This document shows, one piece after another, positions 28,762 to 37,294 of a stretch of DNA of 64,000 bases. Source of the stretch: Porphyrobacter sp. HT-58-2 (GTDB taxonomy: Bacteria > Pseudomonadota > Alphaproteobacteria > Sphingomonadales > Sphingomonadaceae). The notes beneath the pieces were generated by a model that worked only from the letters and a program-made list of their open reading frames with translations, had not been told where the DNA came from and made no database searches. The position numbers and the translations under genes were made by a program. How positions within the stretch are numbered: the stretch's first letter is position 1; each line of letters begins with the position of its first letter. The stretch spans positions 930,001-994,000 of the forward strand of contig NZ_CP022600.1 in assembly GCF_002952215.1 (NCBI RefSeq), read 5' to 3'.

Positions 28762-30903
28762 ATGCAAATCAACCTTATTAAGCGCGCTTTGTTGGGCGCG
28801 ACCATGCTTGCCGCAACGACTGGCGCTTTCACCGCCCCGCTTCAGGCGCAGGGTATCGGCCAGCGGCAGGACGAGATCATCGTCACCGCCAGCCTTCAGG
28901 GCACGCCGACCGCGCCCACCCCTGACGCCGCCCGCAAGGAGCTCGAGCGCGTCCCCGGTGCAACCGGCCTCGTCGAGGACGAAGGCTTTGCCGATATCTT
29001 TGCCCAATCAATCGGTGATGTGCTGGAGCTGACCCCCGGCGTCTTTGCCGATACCAGCGCACAGCGCGAGAGCCGCATCTCGATCCGCGGATCGGGCCTC
29101 AATTCGAGCTTCGAGCGCCGCGGCCTCACCGTCCTGCGTGATGGGGTGCCGATCAGCCGGGCTTCGGGCGCGACCGAGTTCCAGGAGGTCGATCCGCTCA
29201 CCATTCGCTACATGGAGGTGTTCAAGGGTGCCAATGGCCTGCGCTATGGGGCGGCATCGCTGGGCGGGGCGGTCAATATCGTCAGCCCGACGGGCCGCAC
29301 CGCCCGCGCGCCGATTGCCCTGCGCGCCGAGGGTGGAAGCTTCTCCACCTTCCGCGGCAATGCTTCGCTGTCCGGCAAGAGCGGCGATGTCGACTATTGG
29401 GGCGGGATTACCGGCCTCACCAGCGACGGCTATCGCGAGCACAGCGAGGTGCGCAGCCTCTATGGCCACGGCAACCTCGGTTGGCGGGTGTCCGACAACA
29501 TAGAGACGCGCTTCTACGTTACCGCGCTATCAGACAATTTCGAGTTGGCGGGTTCGCTTCGCCTTGCCGACGCGCTCGCCAATCCGCGCGCGGCGGGCCG
29601 GCCGGTGACGGCGGGGCCGTTCTTCCCCGGCGGGCCGGTGACCGTGCTCGATCCCGGCCCGGTGGCGGACGATTGGGACCGCAATCTCGATGTTTACCGC
29701 GTGTCGAACCTCACCGTGATCGAACTCGGCTCGGCCGATCTCGAGTTCGGCGCATGGTATGCCCGCCGCAATCTCGACCACGCGATCACCCGCTTTGCCG
29801 GGATCATCGTGCAGGGCGAGGACGAGGTCGGCGTCTCCACCCGCCTCTCAGGCAGCCTCCCGTTCCTCGCCGATCAGAGCCGCTGGCAGGTGGGGGCGAT
29901 CTACGCCTTTTCGAGCAATGACGCGAAGACCTTCGCCAATGAATCGGGCGCGCGGGGGGCATTGCGGACGCGGTCCGATCAGGATTCGGACACGCTGACG
30001 ATCTTCGGACAGGCCGATCTCGGCCTGACCGATGCCGTCACGCTGATTGCCGGCGGGCAATATGCCCGCGCCACCCGCGACGTGACCGCGATCCTCAATG
30101 CGGTGACGGGCCGGGGCGAGTATGACCAGTTCAACCCACGCGTCGGCCTGCTGGTGGATGCCGCCGAGGACATCCAGTTCTTCGGCAACGTCAGCCGCAG
30201 CTTCGAAGCGCCTAGCCTTGCCGACCTCACCAGCGGCGGGGCCTTCCCTTTCGCTCCGCTCGATCCCCAGCGCGCCACCGTGTTCGAAGTGGGCACGCGC
30301 GGGCAGGCGGGGATCGTCTCGTGGGACATCGCGCTTTACCGGGCGGAGCTGGAGAACGAGTTCCTCGACCTTGCCGTGCCGGGCGCGCGTGGGCTGATTA
30401 CCGTTACCACCAATGGCGACCGCACGATCCATCAGGGCCTCGAGTTCGGACTCGATGTGCGGCCCTTCAAGGCGGCGCTGGAGAAGAACGGTCAGGCCCT
30501 GCGGCTGAGCGCGGCCTACACCTTCAACGACTTCACCTTCGATGACGACGTGGTCTATGGCGACAACCAGCTTGCCGGGGTGCCGCGCCATGTGCTGATC
30601 GCCGAAGCGCGGTTCGACCAGGTGGACAAGTTTTATCTCTCAACCACCATGCGTTGGATCCCCGATGGCCCGTGGGCGGACTATTCCAACACCGAGCGCG
30701 CACCGGGTTATGAGACTGTCCAGATCACCGCCGGGGTGACGCTGACCGATGGCATCGAGCTGTTCGGGTCGGTCGAGAACCTGTTCGATACGGTGTTCAT
30801 CTCCAACGTCACCACCAACGCCAACCAGCGCCTCACCAACGAGGCGATCTACACCCCCGGGCAAGGGCGCGCCGTCTTCGGCGGCCTGCGTGCGCGGTTC
30901 TGA
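28762..30903 (+). CDS. TonB-dependent outer-membrane receptor, probably for a metal or metallophore
   Basis: 713 residues from MQINLIKRALLGATML. Signal peptide ends LQAQG; a TonB box-like DEIIVTA follows; the plug (about 60-180) contains ISIRGSGLNSSFERRGLTVLRDG and GLRYGAASLGGAVNIVSP; the remainder is a 22-strand-type barrel ending FGGLRARF. The plug resembles FecA-like receptors. Linkage to DUF2946 upstream and PepSY 10 bp downstream suggests uptake of iron, zinc or copper complexes; a Zur-like box favours zinc, weakly. Confidence 0.9.
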   Translation: MQINLIKRALLGATMLAATTGAFTAPLQAQGIGQRQDEIIVTASLQGTPTAPTPDAARKELERVPGATGLVEDEGFADIFAQSIGDVLELTPGVFADTSAQRESRISIRGSGLNSSFERRGLTVLRDGVPISRASGATEFQEVDPLTIRYMEVFKGANGLRYGAASLGGAVNIVSPTGRTARAPIALRAEGGSFSTFRGNASLSGKSGDVDYWGGITGLTSDGYREHSEVRSLYGHGNLGWRVSDNIETRFYVTALSDNFELAGSLRLADALANPRAAGRPVTAGPFFPGGPVTVLDPGPVADDWDRNLDVYRVSNLTVIELGSADLEFGAWYARRNLDHAITRFAGIIVQGEDEVGVSTRLSGSLPFLADQSRWQVGAIYAFSSNDAKTFANESGARGALRTRSDQDSDTLTIFGQADLGLTDAVTLIAGGQYARATRDVTAILNAVTGRGEYDQFNPRVGLLVDAAEDIQFFGNVSRSFEAPSLADLTSGGAFPFAPLDPQRATVFEVGTRGQAGIVSWDIALYRAELENEFLDLAVPGARGLITVTTNGDRTIHQGLEFGLDVRPFKAALEKNGQALRLSAAYTFNDFTFDDDVVYGDNQLAGVPRHVLIAEARFDQVDKFYLSTTMRWIPDGPWADYSNTERAPGYETVQITAGVTLTDGIELFGSVENLFDTVFISNVTTNANQRLTNEAIYTPGQGRAVFGGLRARF

Positions 30904-30913
30904 GGAGGCTGCA

Positions 30914-32548
30914 ATGAGCGTCAAGACGAAGACGGCACGCTGGTCATACTCCAAGCACCAGTGGTTGGGGTTGATCGGCGGAATCAGTCTGTTGGTGTGG
31001 GGCCTCTCCGGCCTCACCCATATCGCGATGGTGCTGTTCGGCCCGCAGCAGGCGACGTTCATGCCGCCTACTTCAAGCGTGGCGCTCGAAGGGGCGCGGC
31101 CGATTGCCGAAACTCTCGCGAAAGAAGGGATTGCCGAAGCGGTGGCGGTGAAAACCGTCCCCGCTCCGGGCGGCGGGGTGCTGTGGCAGGTCACTCCGGC
31201 TGCGGATGGCGCGCGGCGCTATTTCCGTCCCGCCGATGGTGGCGAAGTCACAGACGGTGACCGGGCGCAGGCCGAATTCCTCGCCCGCCACTACCTCGCG
31301 ACTGATCGGGGGATAAGATCGGCGCGGCTCCAGACCGAATTCGACGCCGACTACCCGTGGGTCAACCGCCTGCTGCCGGTCTGGAAGCTGGAATTCGCAG
31401 GCGACGACGGCCTTACCGCCTATGTCCACACCGAAACCTCGAGCCTCGCGGCGGTGAACAACACCACCAAGACCCGCCTGCAATCGGTGTTCCGGGCGCT
31501 CCACACCTGGGAATGGGTGCCGCCGGGGATGGACTGGCTGAGGGTGGTGGTGATTGCCCTGATGGTCGGGAGCTTGCTGGCCCTCGGCCTGACCGGCGTT
31601 GCCATGCTGGTGACCGTGCGGCGCAAAAAGCGCTTGCCGGGCGCGCGCGGGTGGCACCGGATCGCGGGCTATGTGCTGGCGCTGCCGCTGATCATGTTCT
31701 CGGCCTCGGGGATCTACCATCTGATCCAGTCGGCACTGGTGCCACCGGGGAGCCAGCTCAAGATGGGCCAGCCGGTCAATGTCGCGAGCGGCAAGTGGCC
31801 GGTCGAGACCGACTGGGCGCTGATCGCCAAGGGGCGCGATATCGCCTCGGTCGCGCTGGTCGAAGGGGCTGAGCGCCAACCGCTCTACCGCATCGGTCTG
31901 GCTCCCCCGAAAGATGCCATGGGCGGCGGCGAACATGATCACGGCGCTGGCAAGCCTTCCCCCGCGCACGGCATGGCCGGCCACGATCACGCGGCGATGA
32001 TGGCGGCGCAGGCAAAGACGCCCACCACCGATGCCGAAATCCGCGAGGCGCGCTTCGCCGGTATCAAGCCCGATGGTCCGGCGATCTATCTCAATGCCGC
32101 AACCGGTGCGGTGGAGGCATCAGGCGATACGGATCTCGCCCTTGCCATCGCCCGCCGCTTTACCGGCGCGCCCGACAGCGCGGTGACAGGGGTGGAGCTG
32201 GTGACCCGCTTCAGCCACGAATACGACTTCAGGAACAAGCGCCTTCCGGTGTGGCGGGTCGATTACGGTGCGCCAGTCAATGCCAGCTTGTTCGTCGACA
32301 CTGGCGCGGGCGTGCTGGTCGACCGGGTGGCGGACGGGGAGAAGCCCGAACGCCTCGTATTCAGCTTCATCCACAAGTGGAACTTCCTGTTCCCGGTCGG
32401 ACGCCTCGCGCAGAACGTGATCGTGGGCGTGTTCGCCATTGCCCTCATCGGGTTCATGGCGGTGTTGGGGCTCAGGATGGACCTGATCCGTCGCCTCCGG
32501 TCACGGCGTCACAGCCAGAGGCGGGACGAAGGCGTCAGCGCAATGTAA
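30914..32548 (+). CDS. PepSY-associated transmembrane protein with His-rich loop
   Basis: 544 residues from the ATG preceded by GAGGAGG. Four transmembrane helices (near 20-40, 210-235, 250-270 and 500-525) alternate with large periplasmic PepSY-type regions. A metal-ligand-like loop contains EHDHGAG and AGHDHAAMMAAQ (about residues 337-362). PepSY-TM proteins accompany TonB siderophore or metal receptors and may reduce or release the metal at the inner membrane. The gene ends just before a strong hairpin. Confidence 0.88.
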   Translation: MSVKTKTARWSYSKHQWLGLIGGISLLVWGLSGLTHIAMVLFGPQQATFMPPTSSVALEGARPIAETLAKEGIAEAVAVKTVPAPGGGVLWQVTPAADGARRYFRPADGGEVTDGDRAQAEFLARHYLATDRGIRSARLQTEFDADYPWVNRLLPVWKLEFAGDDGLTAYVHTETSSLAAVNNTTKTRLQSVFRALHTWEWVPPGMDWLRVVVIALMVGSLLALGLTGVAMLVTVRRKKRLPGARGWHRIAGYVLALPLIMFSASGIYHLIQSALVPPGSQLKMGQPVNVASGKWPVETDWALIAKGRDIASVALVEGAERQPLYRIGLAPPKDAMGGGEHDHGAGKPSPAHGMAGHDHAAMMAAQAKTPTTDAEIREARFAGIKPDGPAIYLNAATGAVEASGDTDLALAIARRFTGAPDSAVTGVELVTRFSHEYDFRNKRLPVWRVDYGAPVNASLFVDTGAGVLVDRVADGEKPERLVFSFIHKWNFLFPVGRLAQNVIVGVFAIALIGFMAVLGLRMDLIRRLRSRRHSQRRDEGVSAM

Positions 32549-32587
32549 GTCAACAGAGCGGTCTCCGACCATTCTGATCATGGTGTT

Positions 32588-32618
32588 GTCTGCTCCTCGT
32601 CGTCAGCGAGGAGCAGAC
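32588..32618. terminator. Perfect 12-bp hairpin between PepSY and integrase genes
   Basis: GTCTGCTCCTCG and CGAGGAGCAGAC form a perfect stem around a 7-nt loop, and TGATCAT occurs on both sides further out. It separates convergent genes and ends 4 bp before the integrase stop codon. It may terminate both; the absence of a T-run makes a recombination-related role possible. Confidence 0.6.
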
Positions 32619-32621
32619 TGA

Positions 32622-33254
32622 TCATATCTCGGTGTTTTCAGCGAGTGCGAGCGCGTCTTCGATGTCGATCCCGAGATAACGCACCGTATTCTCGATCTTG
32701 CTGTGGCCGAGAAGGATCTGAACAGCACGTAGATTGCCGGTCGCCCTGTAGATGATTGAAGCCTTGGTTCGCCGAAGGGAGTGGGTGCCATATTCGCTTC
32801 GCATCAAGCCGATCCCGGTCACCCATTCATCGACAAGCCGGGCATATTGCCGGGTGCTGAGGTGCCCGTTGCGATCAACACGGCTTGGAAAGACATAATC
32901 GTCCACTGTCCCACCTCGGCGCTCAAGCCACGCCAAAAGACTGGTCCGGGCATCTGGCAGCAACTCAACCTGAACAGGACGGCTTGTCTTCTGTTGCATG
33001 ACAATCGCGCGCGTTCGGATTTGCCCGCCACTCACGATATCGCCGATCTTCATTCGAACCAGGTCGCAGCCGCGCAGTTTGCTGTCGATGGCAAGGTCAA
33101 ACAGTGCTCGATCACGCAAGCGGCGGCGTTCGTTGAGATAAAATCGGATCTGCCAAATCTGCTTCGGCTTTAGTGCGCGCTTCGCTCCAACACTCCTCCC
33201 CGCATTCCAGGCGGGCCGCTGGGTGGCGGTCGTTACATTTTCAGACGTCTCCAT
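32622..33254 (-). CDS. Minimal tyrosine recombinase (integrase catalytic domain)
   Basis: 210 residues with all catalytic residues: Arg61 (KLRGCDL), Lys89 (QKTSRP), His158-x-x-Arg161 (HSLRR), His184 (LGHSKIENT) and nucleophile Tyr193 (VRYLG). The N-terminal SAM-like core-binding domain of full-size integrases is missing; only about 50 residues precede the catalytic core. AGGAGA lies 6 bp before the ATG. It stands alone, with no excisionase or att repeats seen, at the boundary between the scarred zone and the uronate locus. Confidence 0.9.
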   Translation of the reverse strand: METSENVTTATQRPAWNAGRSVGAKRALKPKQIWQIRFYLNERRRLRDRALFDLAIDSKLRGCDLVRMKIGDIVSGGQIRTRAIVMQQKTSRPVQVELLPDARTSLLAWLERRGGTVDDYVFPSRVDRNGHLSTRQYARLVDEWVTGIGLMRSEYGTHSLRRTKASIIYRATGNLRAVQILLGHSKIENTVRYLGIDIEDALALAENTEI

Positions 33255-33678
33255 GATCGTTCTCCTGTGACCAAAATGGCCACTGGAAGATGTCTGCTGG
33301 CCTGAAGATTGAAAACGCGGTGCCGCTCACGATCAGCTATATGCCCTGCCAACGCCGTCATCGCCGCTCCACGAACCGCCGGTTTTGGCGAAATCGGACG
33401 TTCCGGTAGCTGGTGCCGATTGGCAGCAAGGTCCCAGAAGCCGCCACTGCGATGATCGGAGCACAAATGACCGCTCACGCGGGAGCGCCTCCGAATTTCT
33501 GCCATTCGGCAAACGACCTGGTTCACGTCATTGAAAACGCGCGTTCGATCGTCGAGAATTGGACAGCAAAAGAAAATGGTTGGTCAGGCCAATTGACAGC
33601 CGCTCTGCCTTAAGTGATGCATCGCCCGTCTGGGCGCGCGCTCGATCTTGCTCGGCATCAGAAAAGGTTCAATTGCGT
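33255..33678. other. Intergenic region: integrase and glycerate kinase promoters
   Basis: No supported gene; a plus-strand frame continuous with glycerate kinase lacks a start context and covers the operator at 33580-33592. A minus-strand frame at 33233-33526 overlaps the integrase start and has no motif. Confidence 0.5.
33580..33592. promoter_or_regulatory. Putative GntR/FadR-type operator upstream of glycerate kinase
   Basis: TTGGTCAGGCCAA, a TTGG-N5-CCAA dyad, 86 bp before the glycerate kinase start. It is the best-conserved member of a set found only around the uronate locus. Confidence 0.6.
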
Positions 33679-34977
33679 ATGCCTCGCGTCAATCGATCGG
33701 CCGATAGCCACCGGCACAATGCGCCCCTTTTGCTGAAGGCGATGCACGCGGGGCTTGCTGCTGTGCGCGGCGAATCCTGTCTGCAAGGGCTCCTGATTCC
33801 ACGTCTCGTGCGGGGACGGACAGTGCTTGTCGCTGCGGGGAAGGCCGCAGTGTCGATGATGGCCGGGGCGTGCGACATTCTCGGACCCGAAGTCGCCGAG
33901 GGGATCGTGCTGACCCGGTATGGACATTGCGGCGCCATCCAGTTGCCGGCTGGCGTAGAGCTCATCGAGGCGGCCCACCCGGTTCCCGACGCGAATGGCG
34001 AGGCGGCTGCACGCCGGATTCTGGCGCTTGCGGCAGGCTTGACCGCCAGCGACCGGCTGATTGCGCTGATTTCGGGTGGGGCCTCGGCGCTGCTGACCTT
34101 GCCCGCCGCTGGGGTCACGCTGGCCGAAAAGCAGGCGCTCAATCGAACGTTGCTGGCGAGCGGGGCTTCGATTGCGGAGATCAACTGCGTGCGCAAACAC
34201 ATCTCGGCAATCAAGGGCGGACGATTGGCGCTGGCGGCATATCCGGCGCGGGTGGAAACCTACTGCATTTCCGATGTGGCAGGCGACGATCCGGCGCTGA
34301 TCGCATCCGGACCGACCGTGCCTGACACCACCACACAGGCCGATGCATGCGCGGTGCTCTCACGCTACGGGATTGTGCCTTCGCCGGGGGTGGCAGCCGC
34401 GCTGGCCGATCCCGTCAACGCTCTTCCAGACCCCGGCCATCCCGCCTTTGCTGGAGCAAAGGTGAGAGTTGTTGCCCGGCCGCTGGCTGCGCTTGAGGCG
34501 GCGGCTGGGGTGCTGGCCGCGGCGGGGTATGATCCCGTGATCCTCGGCGATGCGATCGAGGGCGAAGCGCGCAGGGTCGGCGCACAGCATGCAGCCTTGG
34601 CGCTGGAACATCACGCGCGCAGGAATAAGGTCGCGCTGATATCGGGCGGGGAATGTACGGTCCGGCTGAACCCCGATGCAGGGCGCGGCGGGCCCAATGC
34701 CGAATATCTGATGGCGCTGGCGCTCGGCGTGGATGGCGCGGCGGGAATCAGCGCGCTGGCGGTCGATACCGACGGGATTGACGGAAGCGGCGACAACGCC
34801 GGGGCGGTGATCGATCCGACAACGCTCACCCGTGCTGCTGCCGCCGGGATCGACTGGCGTGCGGCGCTGGACGCCAACCGTTCCTATGACAGTTTCGCCG
34901 CGCTGGGCGACCTGGTGATGACCGGGCCGACACTCACCAATGTCAACGACCTGAGGATTATCCTGATCGACCCTTAA
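33679..34977 (+). CDS. Glycerate 2-kinase (MOFRL/GckA family)
   Basis: 432 residues from MPRVNRSADSHRHNAPLLL. The N-terminal DUF4147 domain (about 15-260) contains VLVAAGKAAVSMM and LISGGASALLTLP; the C-terminal MOFRL domain has LISGGECTVRL, GRGGPNAEYLMALAL and DTDGIDGSGDNAGA. It phosphorylates glycerate to 2-phosphoglycerate, the last step of pathways that release tartronate semialdehyde from aldarates. An operator like those of the uronate genes precedes it, so it probably belongs to that regulon. Confidence 0.9.
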   Translation: MPRVNRSADSHRHNAPLLLKAMHAGLAAVRGESCLQGLLIPRLVRGRTVLVAAGKAAVSMMAGACDILGPEVAEGIVLTRYGHCGAIQLPAGVELIEAAHPVPDANGEAAARRILALAAGLTASDRLIALISGGASALLTLPAAGVTLAEKQALNRTLLASGASIAEINCVRKHISAIKGGRLALAAYPARVETYCISDVAGDDPALIASGPTVPDTTTQADACAVLSRYGIVPSPGVAAALADPVNALPDPGHPAFAGAKVRVVARPLAALEAAAGVLAAAGYDPVILGDAIEGEARRVGAQHAALALEHHARRNKVALISGGECTVRLNPDAGRGGPNAEYLMALALGVDGAAGISALAVDTDGIDGSGDNAGAVIDPTTLTRAAAAGIDWRAALDANRSYDSFAALGDLVMTGPTLTNVNDLRIILIDP

Positions 34978-35003
34978 GTCGGCCAAGTCGGCTGCCTTGC
35001 AAA

Positions 35004-35016
35004 TTGTCCTGACCAA
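35004..35016. promoter_or_regulatory. Putative GntR/FadR-type operator upstream of GH28 gene
   Basis: TTGTCCTGACCAA (complement TTGGTCAGGACAA) lies 40 bp before the GH28 start codon. A further half-site, CTGGTCAG at 35025-35032, makes a perfect inverted repeat CTGACCA / TGGTCAG with it, suggesting two bound dimers. Confidence 0.6.
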
Positions 35017-35056
35017 ATTATAGACTGGTCAGATAGTCTTCAGGGAGCGAACGACA

Positions 35057-36466
35057 ATGCTGGATCGACGCACGGCGCTTGCCTCCCTTTTGGCGACCAC
35101 GGCGTTGTCGGTGTCGGGTTGCCGCACCTCCATGCGTGCAGAAGCCGACTGGTTGGTCGATCCCTGGGGCCGAGCCGAGCGCATTGTTGCTGCGATCCGC
35201 CGCGTGGCGATCCCGCCGCGCACCTTCCCGCTCGCCGACTTCGCCCCGGCTGCGGAGGACGCCCGCCCCGCGATCCTCGCCGCGATCCGCGCTGCGCATG
35301 AGGCAGGCGGTGGGCGCGTCGTGATTCCGGCGGGCCTGCACCTCAGTGCCGGGCCTATCCACCTGCGCTCCCATGTCGAGCTGCACCTTGCAGCGGGTGC
35401 CACGCTGCGTTTCCTGCCGGGCGAGGAACTCTACTTGCCCCCGGTGCGCACCCGCTGGGAGGGAACGGAGTGCTACACCCTCTCCCCCCTGCTCTATGCC
35501 GAGGACTGCGAAAACATCGCGCTCACCGGCCCCGGCACCATAGACGGGCAGGGCGCGGCCCACTGGCTCCCGTGGCGCGAGACCCAGAAACCGGCGCAAA
35601 CCCTGCTTCGCGACATGGGCCGCGACGGGGTGCCGGTAGAGCAGCGTATCTTCACCGGAGAGCGCCGGTTGCGCCCCCATTTCGTCCAGTTCAACCGCTG
35701 CAAGCGCGTGCTGGTCGACGGGCCGCGCCTGATCGATTCCCCCTTCTGGATGGTTCACCCATTGCTGTGCGAGGACGTGATCATCCGCAATATCCGCTGC
35801 AAATCCGATCATGTGAACAGCGACGGGGTGGATCCGGATTCCTCGCGCCGGGTGCTGATCGAGAACTGCGATTTCGACGTGGGCGATGACGGTGTCTCGC
35901 TCAAATCGGGGCGCGATCAGGATGGCTGGCGGGTTGGCATCCCGACCGAGGATGTGGTGATCCGAAACTGCACCTATAGCGGCCACGCAGGCGGGGGCAT
36001 GGCGATCGGGTCGGAAATGTCGGGCGGGGTGCGCAACGTCTTCGTGGAGGGCTTCCGCATCCCCAAGGCGCGCCACACCTTGTATTTCAAAGCAAATCTC
36101 GACCGCGGTGGGCGGATCAGCGATGTCTTTATCCGCAACATCACCGCCGGCGAGACAGCCTCGCTGCTGGTCTTCACCAATGATTACCACTCGTATCGTG
36201 GCGGCAATTTTCTGACCGTGTTCGAGCGGGTGCTGATCGAAAATGTGACGGTCACCCGCACCGGAACCGGGATCGCCATCGGCGGCCACCCGCGCGCGCC
36301 GGTGAGCGATGTGGTGATCCGGGGGGTGCGCATGGGCGAAGCTGCCCAACCGCTGCTGCTTAGCCATGTCGAGAGGGTCGTGCTCGACAAGGTCGCCGCC
36401 GCCGGGCGCATGGTGACGCTGGGCGCGGCACTACCGGTGCCGGATTCGCTGCCCGGCGGTTATTGA
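35057..36466 (+). CDS. GH28-family glycosidase (polygalacturonase-like), exported
   Basis: 469 residues. The N-terminus MLDRRTALASLLATTALSVSGC has an RR pair and a lipobox-like end, so export is likely. The right-handed beta-helix includes the GH28 landmarks NSDGVDPDSS (Asn254), GDDGVSLKSG (Asp277-Asp278) and GHAGGGMAIGSEMSGG, with FKANLDRGG in place of the usual RIK. It should hydrolyse an alpha-linked galacturonide or related glycan outside the cytoplasm. An operator lies in its promoter. Confidence 0.9.
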   Translation: MLDRRTALASLLATTALSVSGCRTSMRAEADWLVDPWGRAERIVAAIRRVAIPPRTFPLADFAPAAEDARPAILAAIRAAHEAGGGRVVIPAGLHLSAGPIHLRSHVELHLAAGATLRFLPGEELYLPPVRTRWEGTECYTLSPLLYAEDCENIALTGPGTIDGQGAAHWLPWRETQKPAQTLLRDMGRDGVPVEQRIFTGERRLRPHFVQFNRCKRVLVDGPRLIDSPFWMVHPLLCEDVIIRNIRCKSDHVNSDGVDPDSSRRVLIENCDFDVGDDGVSLKSGRDQDGWRVGIPTEDVVIRNCTYSGHAGGGMAIGSEMSGGVRNVFVEGFRIPKARHTLYFKANLDRGGRISDVFIRNITAGETASLLVFTNDYHSYRGGNFLTVFERVLIENVTVTRTGTGIAIGGHPRAPVSDVVIRGVRMGEAAQPLLLSHVERVVLDKVAAAGRMVTLGAALPVPDSLPGGY

Positions 36467-36506
36467 CGGCTTGACGGCAGCCGAGTGGTCTGCCAATTCG
36501 ATCCCA

Positions 36507-36519
36507 GAGGTCAGGCCAG
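36507..36519. promoter_or_regulatory. Putative autoregulatory operator of the GntR gene
   Basis: GAGGTCAGGCCAG shares ten of thirteen positions with the set's best site; it lies 27 bp before the regulator start. A second imperfect version, GTGGTCTGCCAA, is at 36485-36496. Confidence 0.5.
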
Positions 36520-36545
36520 TTTGAGCGGGCCAAGTGGGGTGTGTG

Positions 36546-37289
36546 ATGCAAGGCAAGCGGCTCTACGAACGCGTGGCGCAGGCGGTGGCTGGCGATATTG
36601 TCGCAGGCCGTTACAAGCTGGGTGACCGCCTGCCGTCCGAACGTGATCTGGCCGCGCTCCACGATGTCAGCCGCCCGACCATCCGCGAAGCGATGATCGC
36701 GCTGGAGGTTGACGGGCTGGTCGAAGTCGTGACCGGATCGGGCGTCTATGTTCGCGCGCTGCGGCGCAAGCATGGCAAGCCCGCCCCCGCCGATGTCGGC
36801 CCGTTCGAGTTGCTCGAAGCGCGCGCCCGGATCGAGGGCGAATCCGCTGCGCTCGCCGCCTCGCACATCACCGATGAGGAGCTCGCCGCGCTTGAAGCGC
36901 TGGTAGCGGAGATGGAGGCTGAGAACGCACGCGATGTCGTCATGTCGGAAGATGCCGACCGGCGCTTTCACATGGCGATTGCTGCGGCCACCCGCAATTC
37001 GGCGATGGCGCAGGTAATCGAGGGGCTGTGGGAGGCGCGCAACCAGTCGCTCCAGAACCTGCGCTTTCTCGAAAAGGCGCGCGCCGAGGGGGTGAAGCCG
37101 CGGATCGAGGAGCATTCGGCCATCGTCGCCGCGCTGCGCAGCCGCGATCCGCGCGCGGCGCGTCATGCGATGCGCACCCATCTACGCGGGGTCGCCGACA
37201 TGGTATTCGCTGCCACCGAGGCCGAGGCGATGGAGCGCATCCGCGCCGAAATCGCCGGGGAACGCCGCCGGTTCCAGCTGGGAGATTGA
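36546..37289 (+). CDS. GntR-family (FadR subgroup) transcriptional regulator of uronate genes
   Basis: 247 residues from MQGKRLYERVAQAVAG. The winged helix (about 5-75) contains LPSERDLAALHDVSRPTIREAM and the wing GLVEVVTGSGVYV; the all-helical FCD effector domain (about 90-230) has RFHMAIAAATRN and the His-rich metal/ligand positions including EHSAIVAAL and AARHAMRTHL. UxuR/ExuR and PdhR-like proteins are of this type and bind TTGGT-type dyads. It lies just upstream of uxaC and is the obvious candidate for the operator set in this region. The GTG four codons upstream is a less likely start. Confidence 0.92.
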   Translation: MQGKRLYERVAQAVAGDIVAGRYKLGDRLPSERDLAALHDVSRPTIREAMIALEVDGLVEVVTGSGVYVRALRRKHGKPAPADVGPFELLEARARIEGESAALAASHITDEELAALEALVAEMEAENARDVVMSEDADRRFHMAIAAATRNSAMAQVIEGLWEARNQSLQNLRFLEKARAEGVKPRIEEHSAIVAALRSRDPRAARHAMRTHLRGVADMVFAATEAEAMERIRAEIAGERRRFQLGD

Positions 37290-37294
37290 GTGAC

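Noticed and set aside
25280..33600. Genomic island bounded by tRNA-Gln and the integrase with att repeats
   Set aside because: No second copy of the tRNA 3' end was found near the integrase, and the DUF2946/receptor/PepSY genes look compositionally native.
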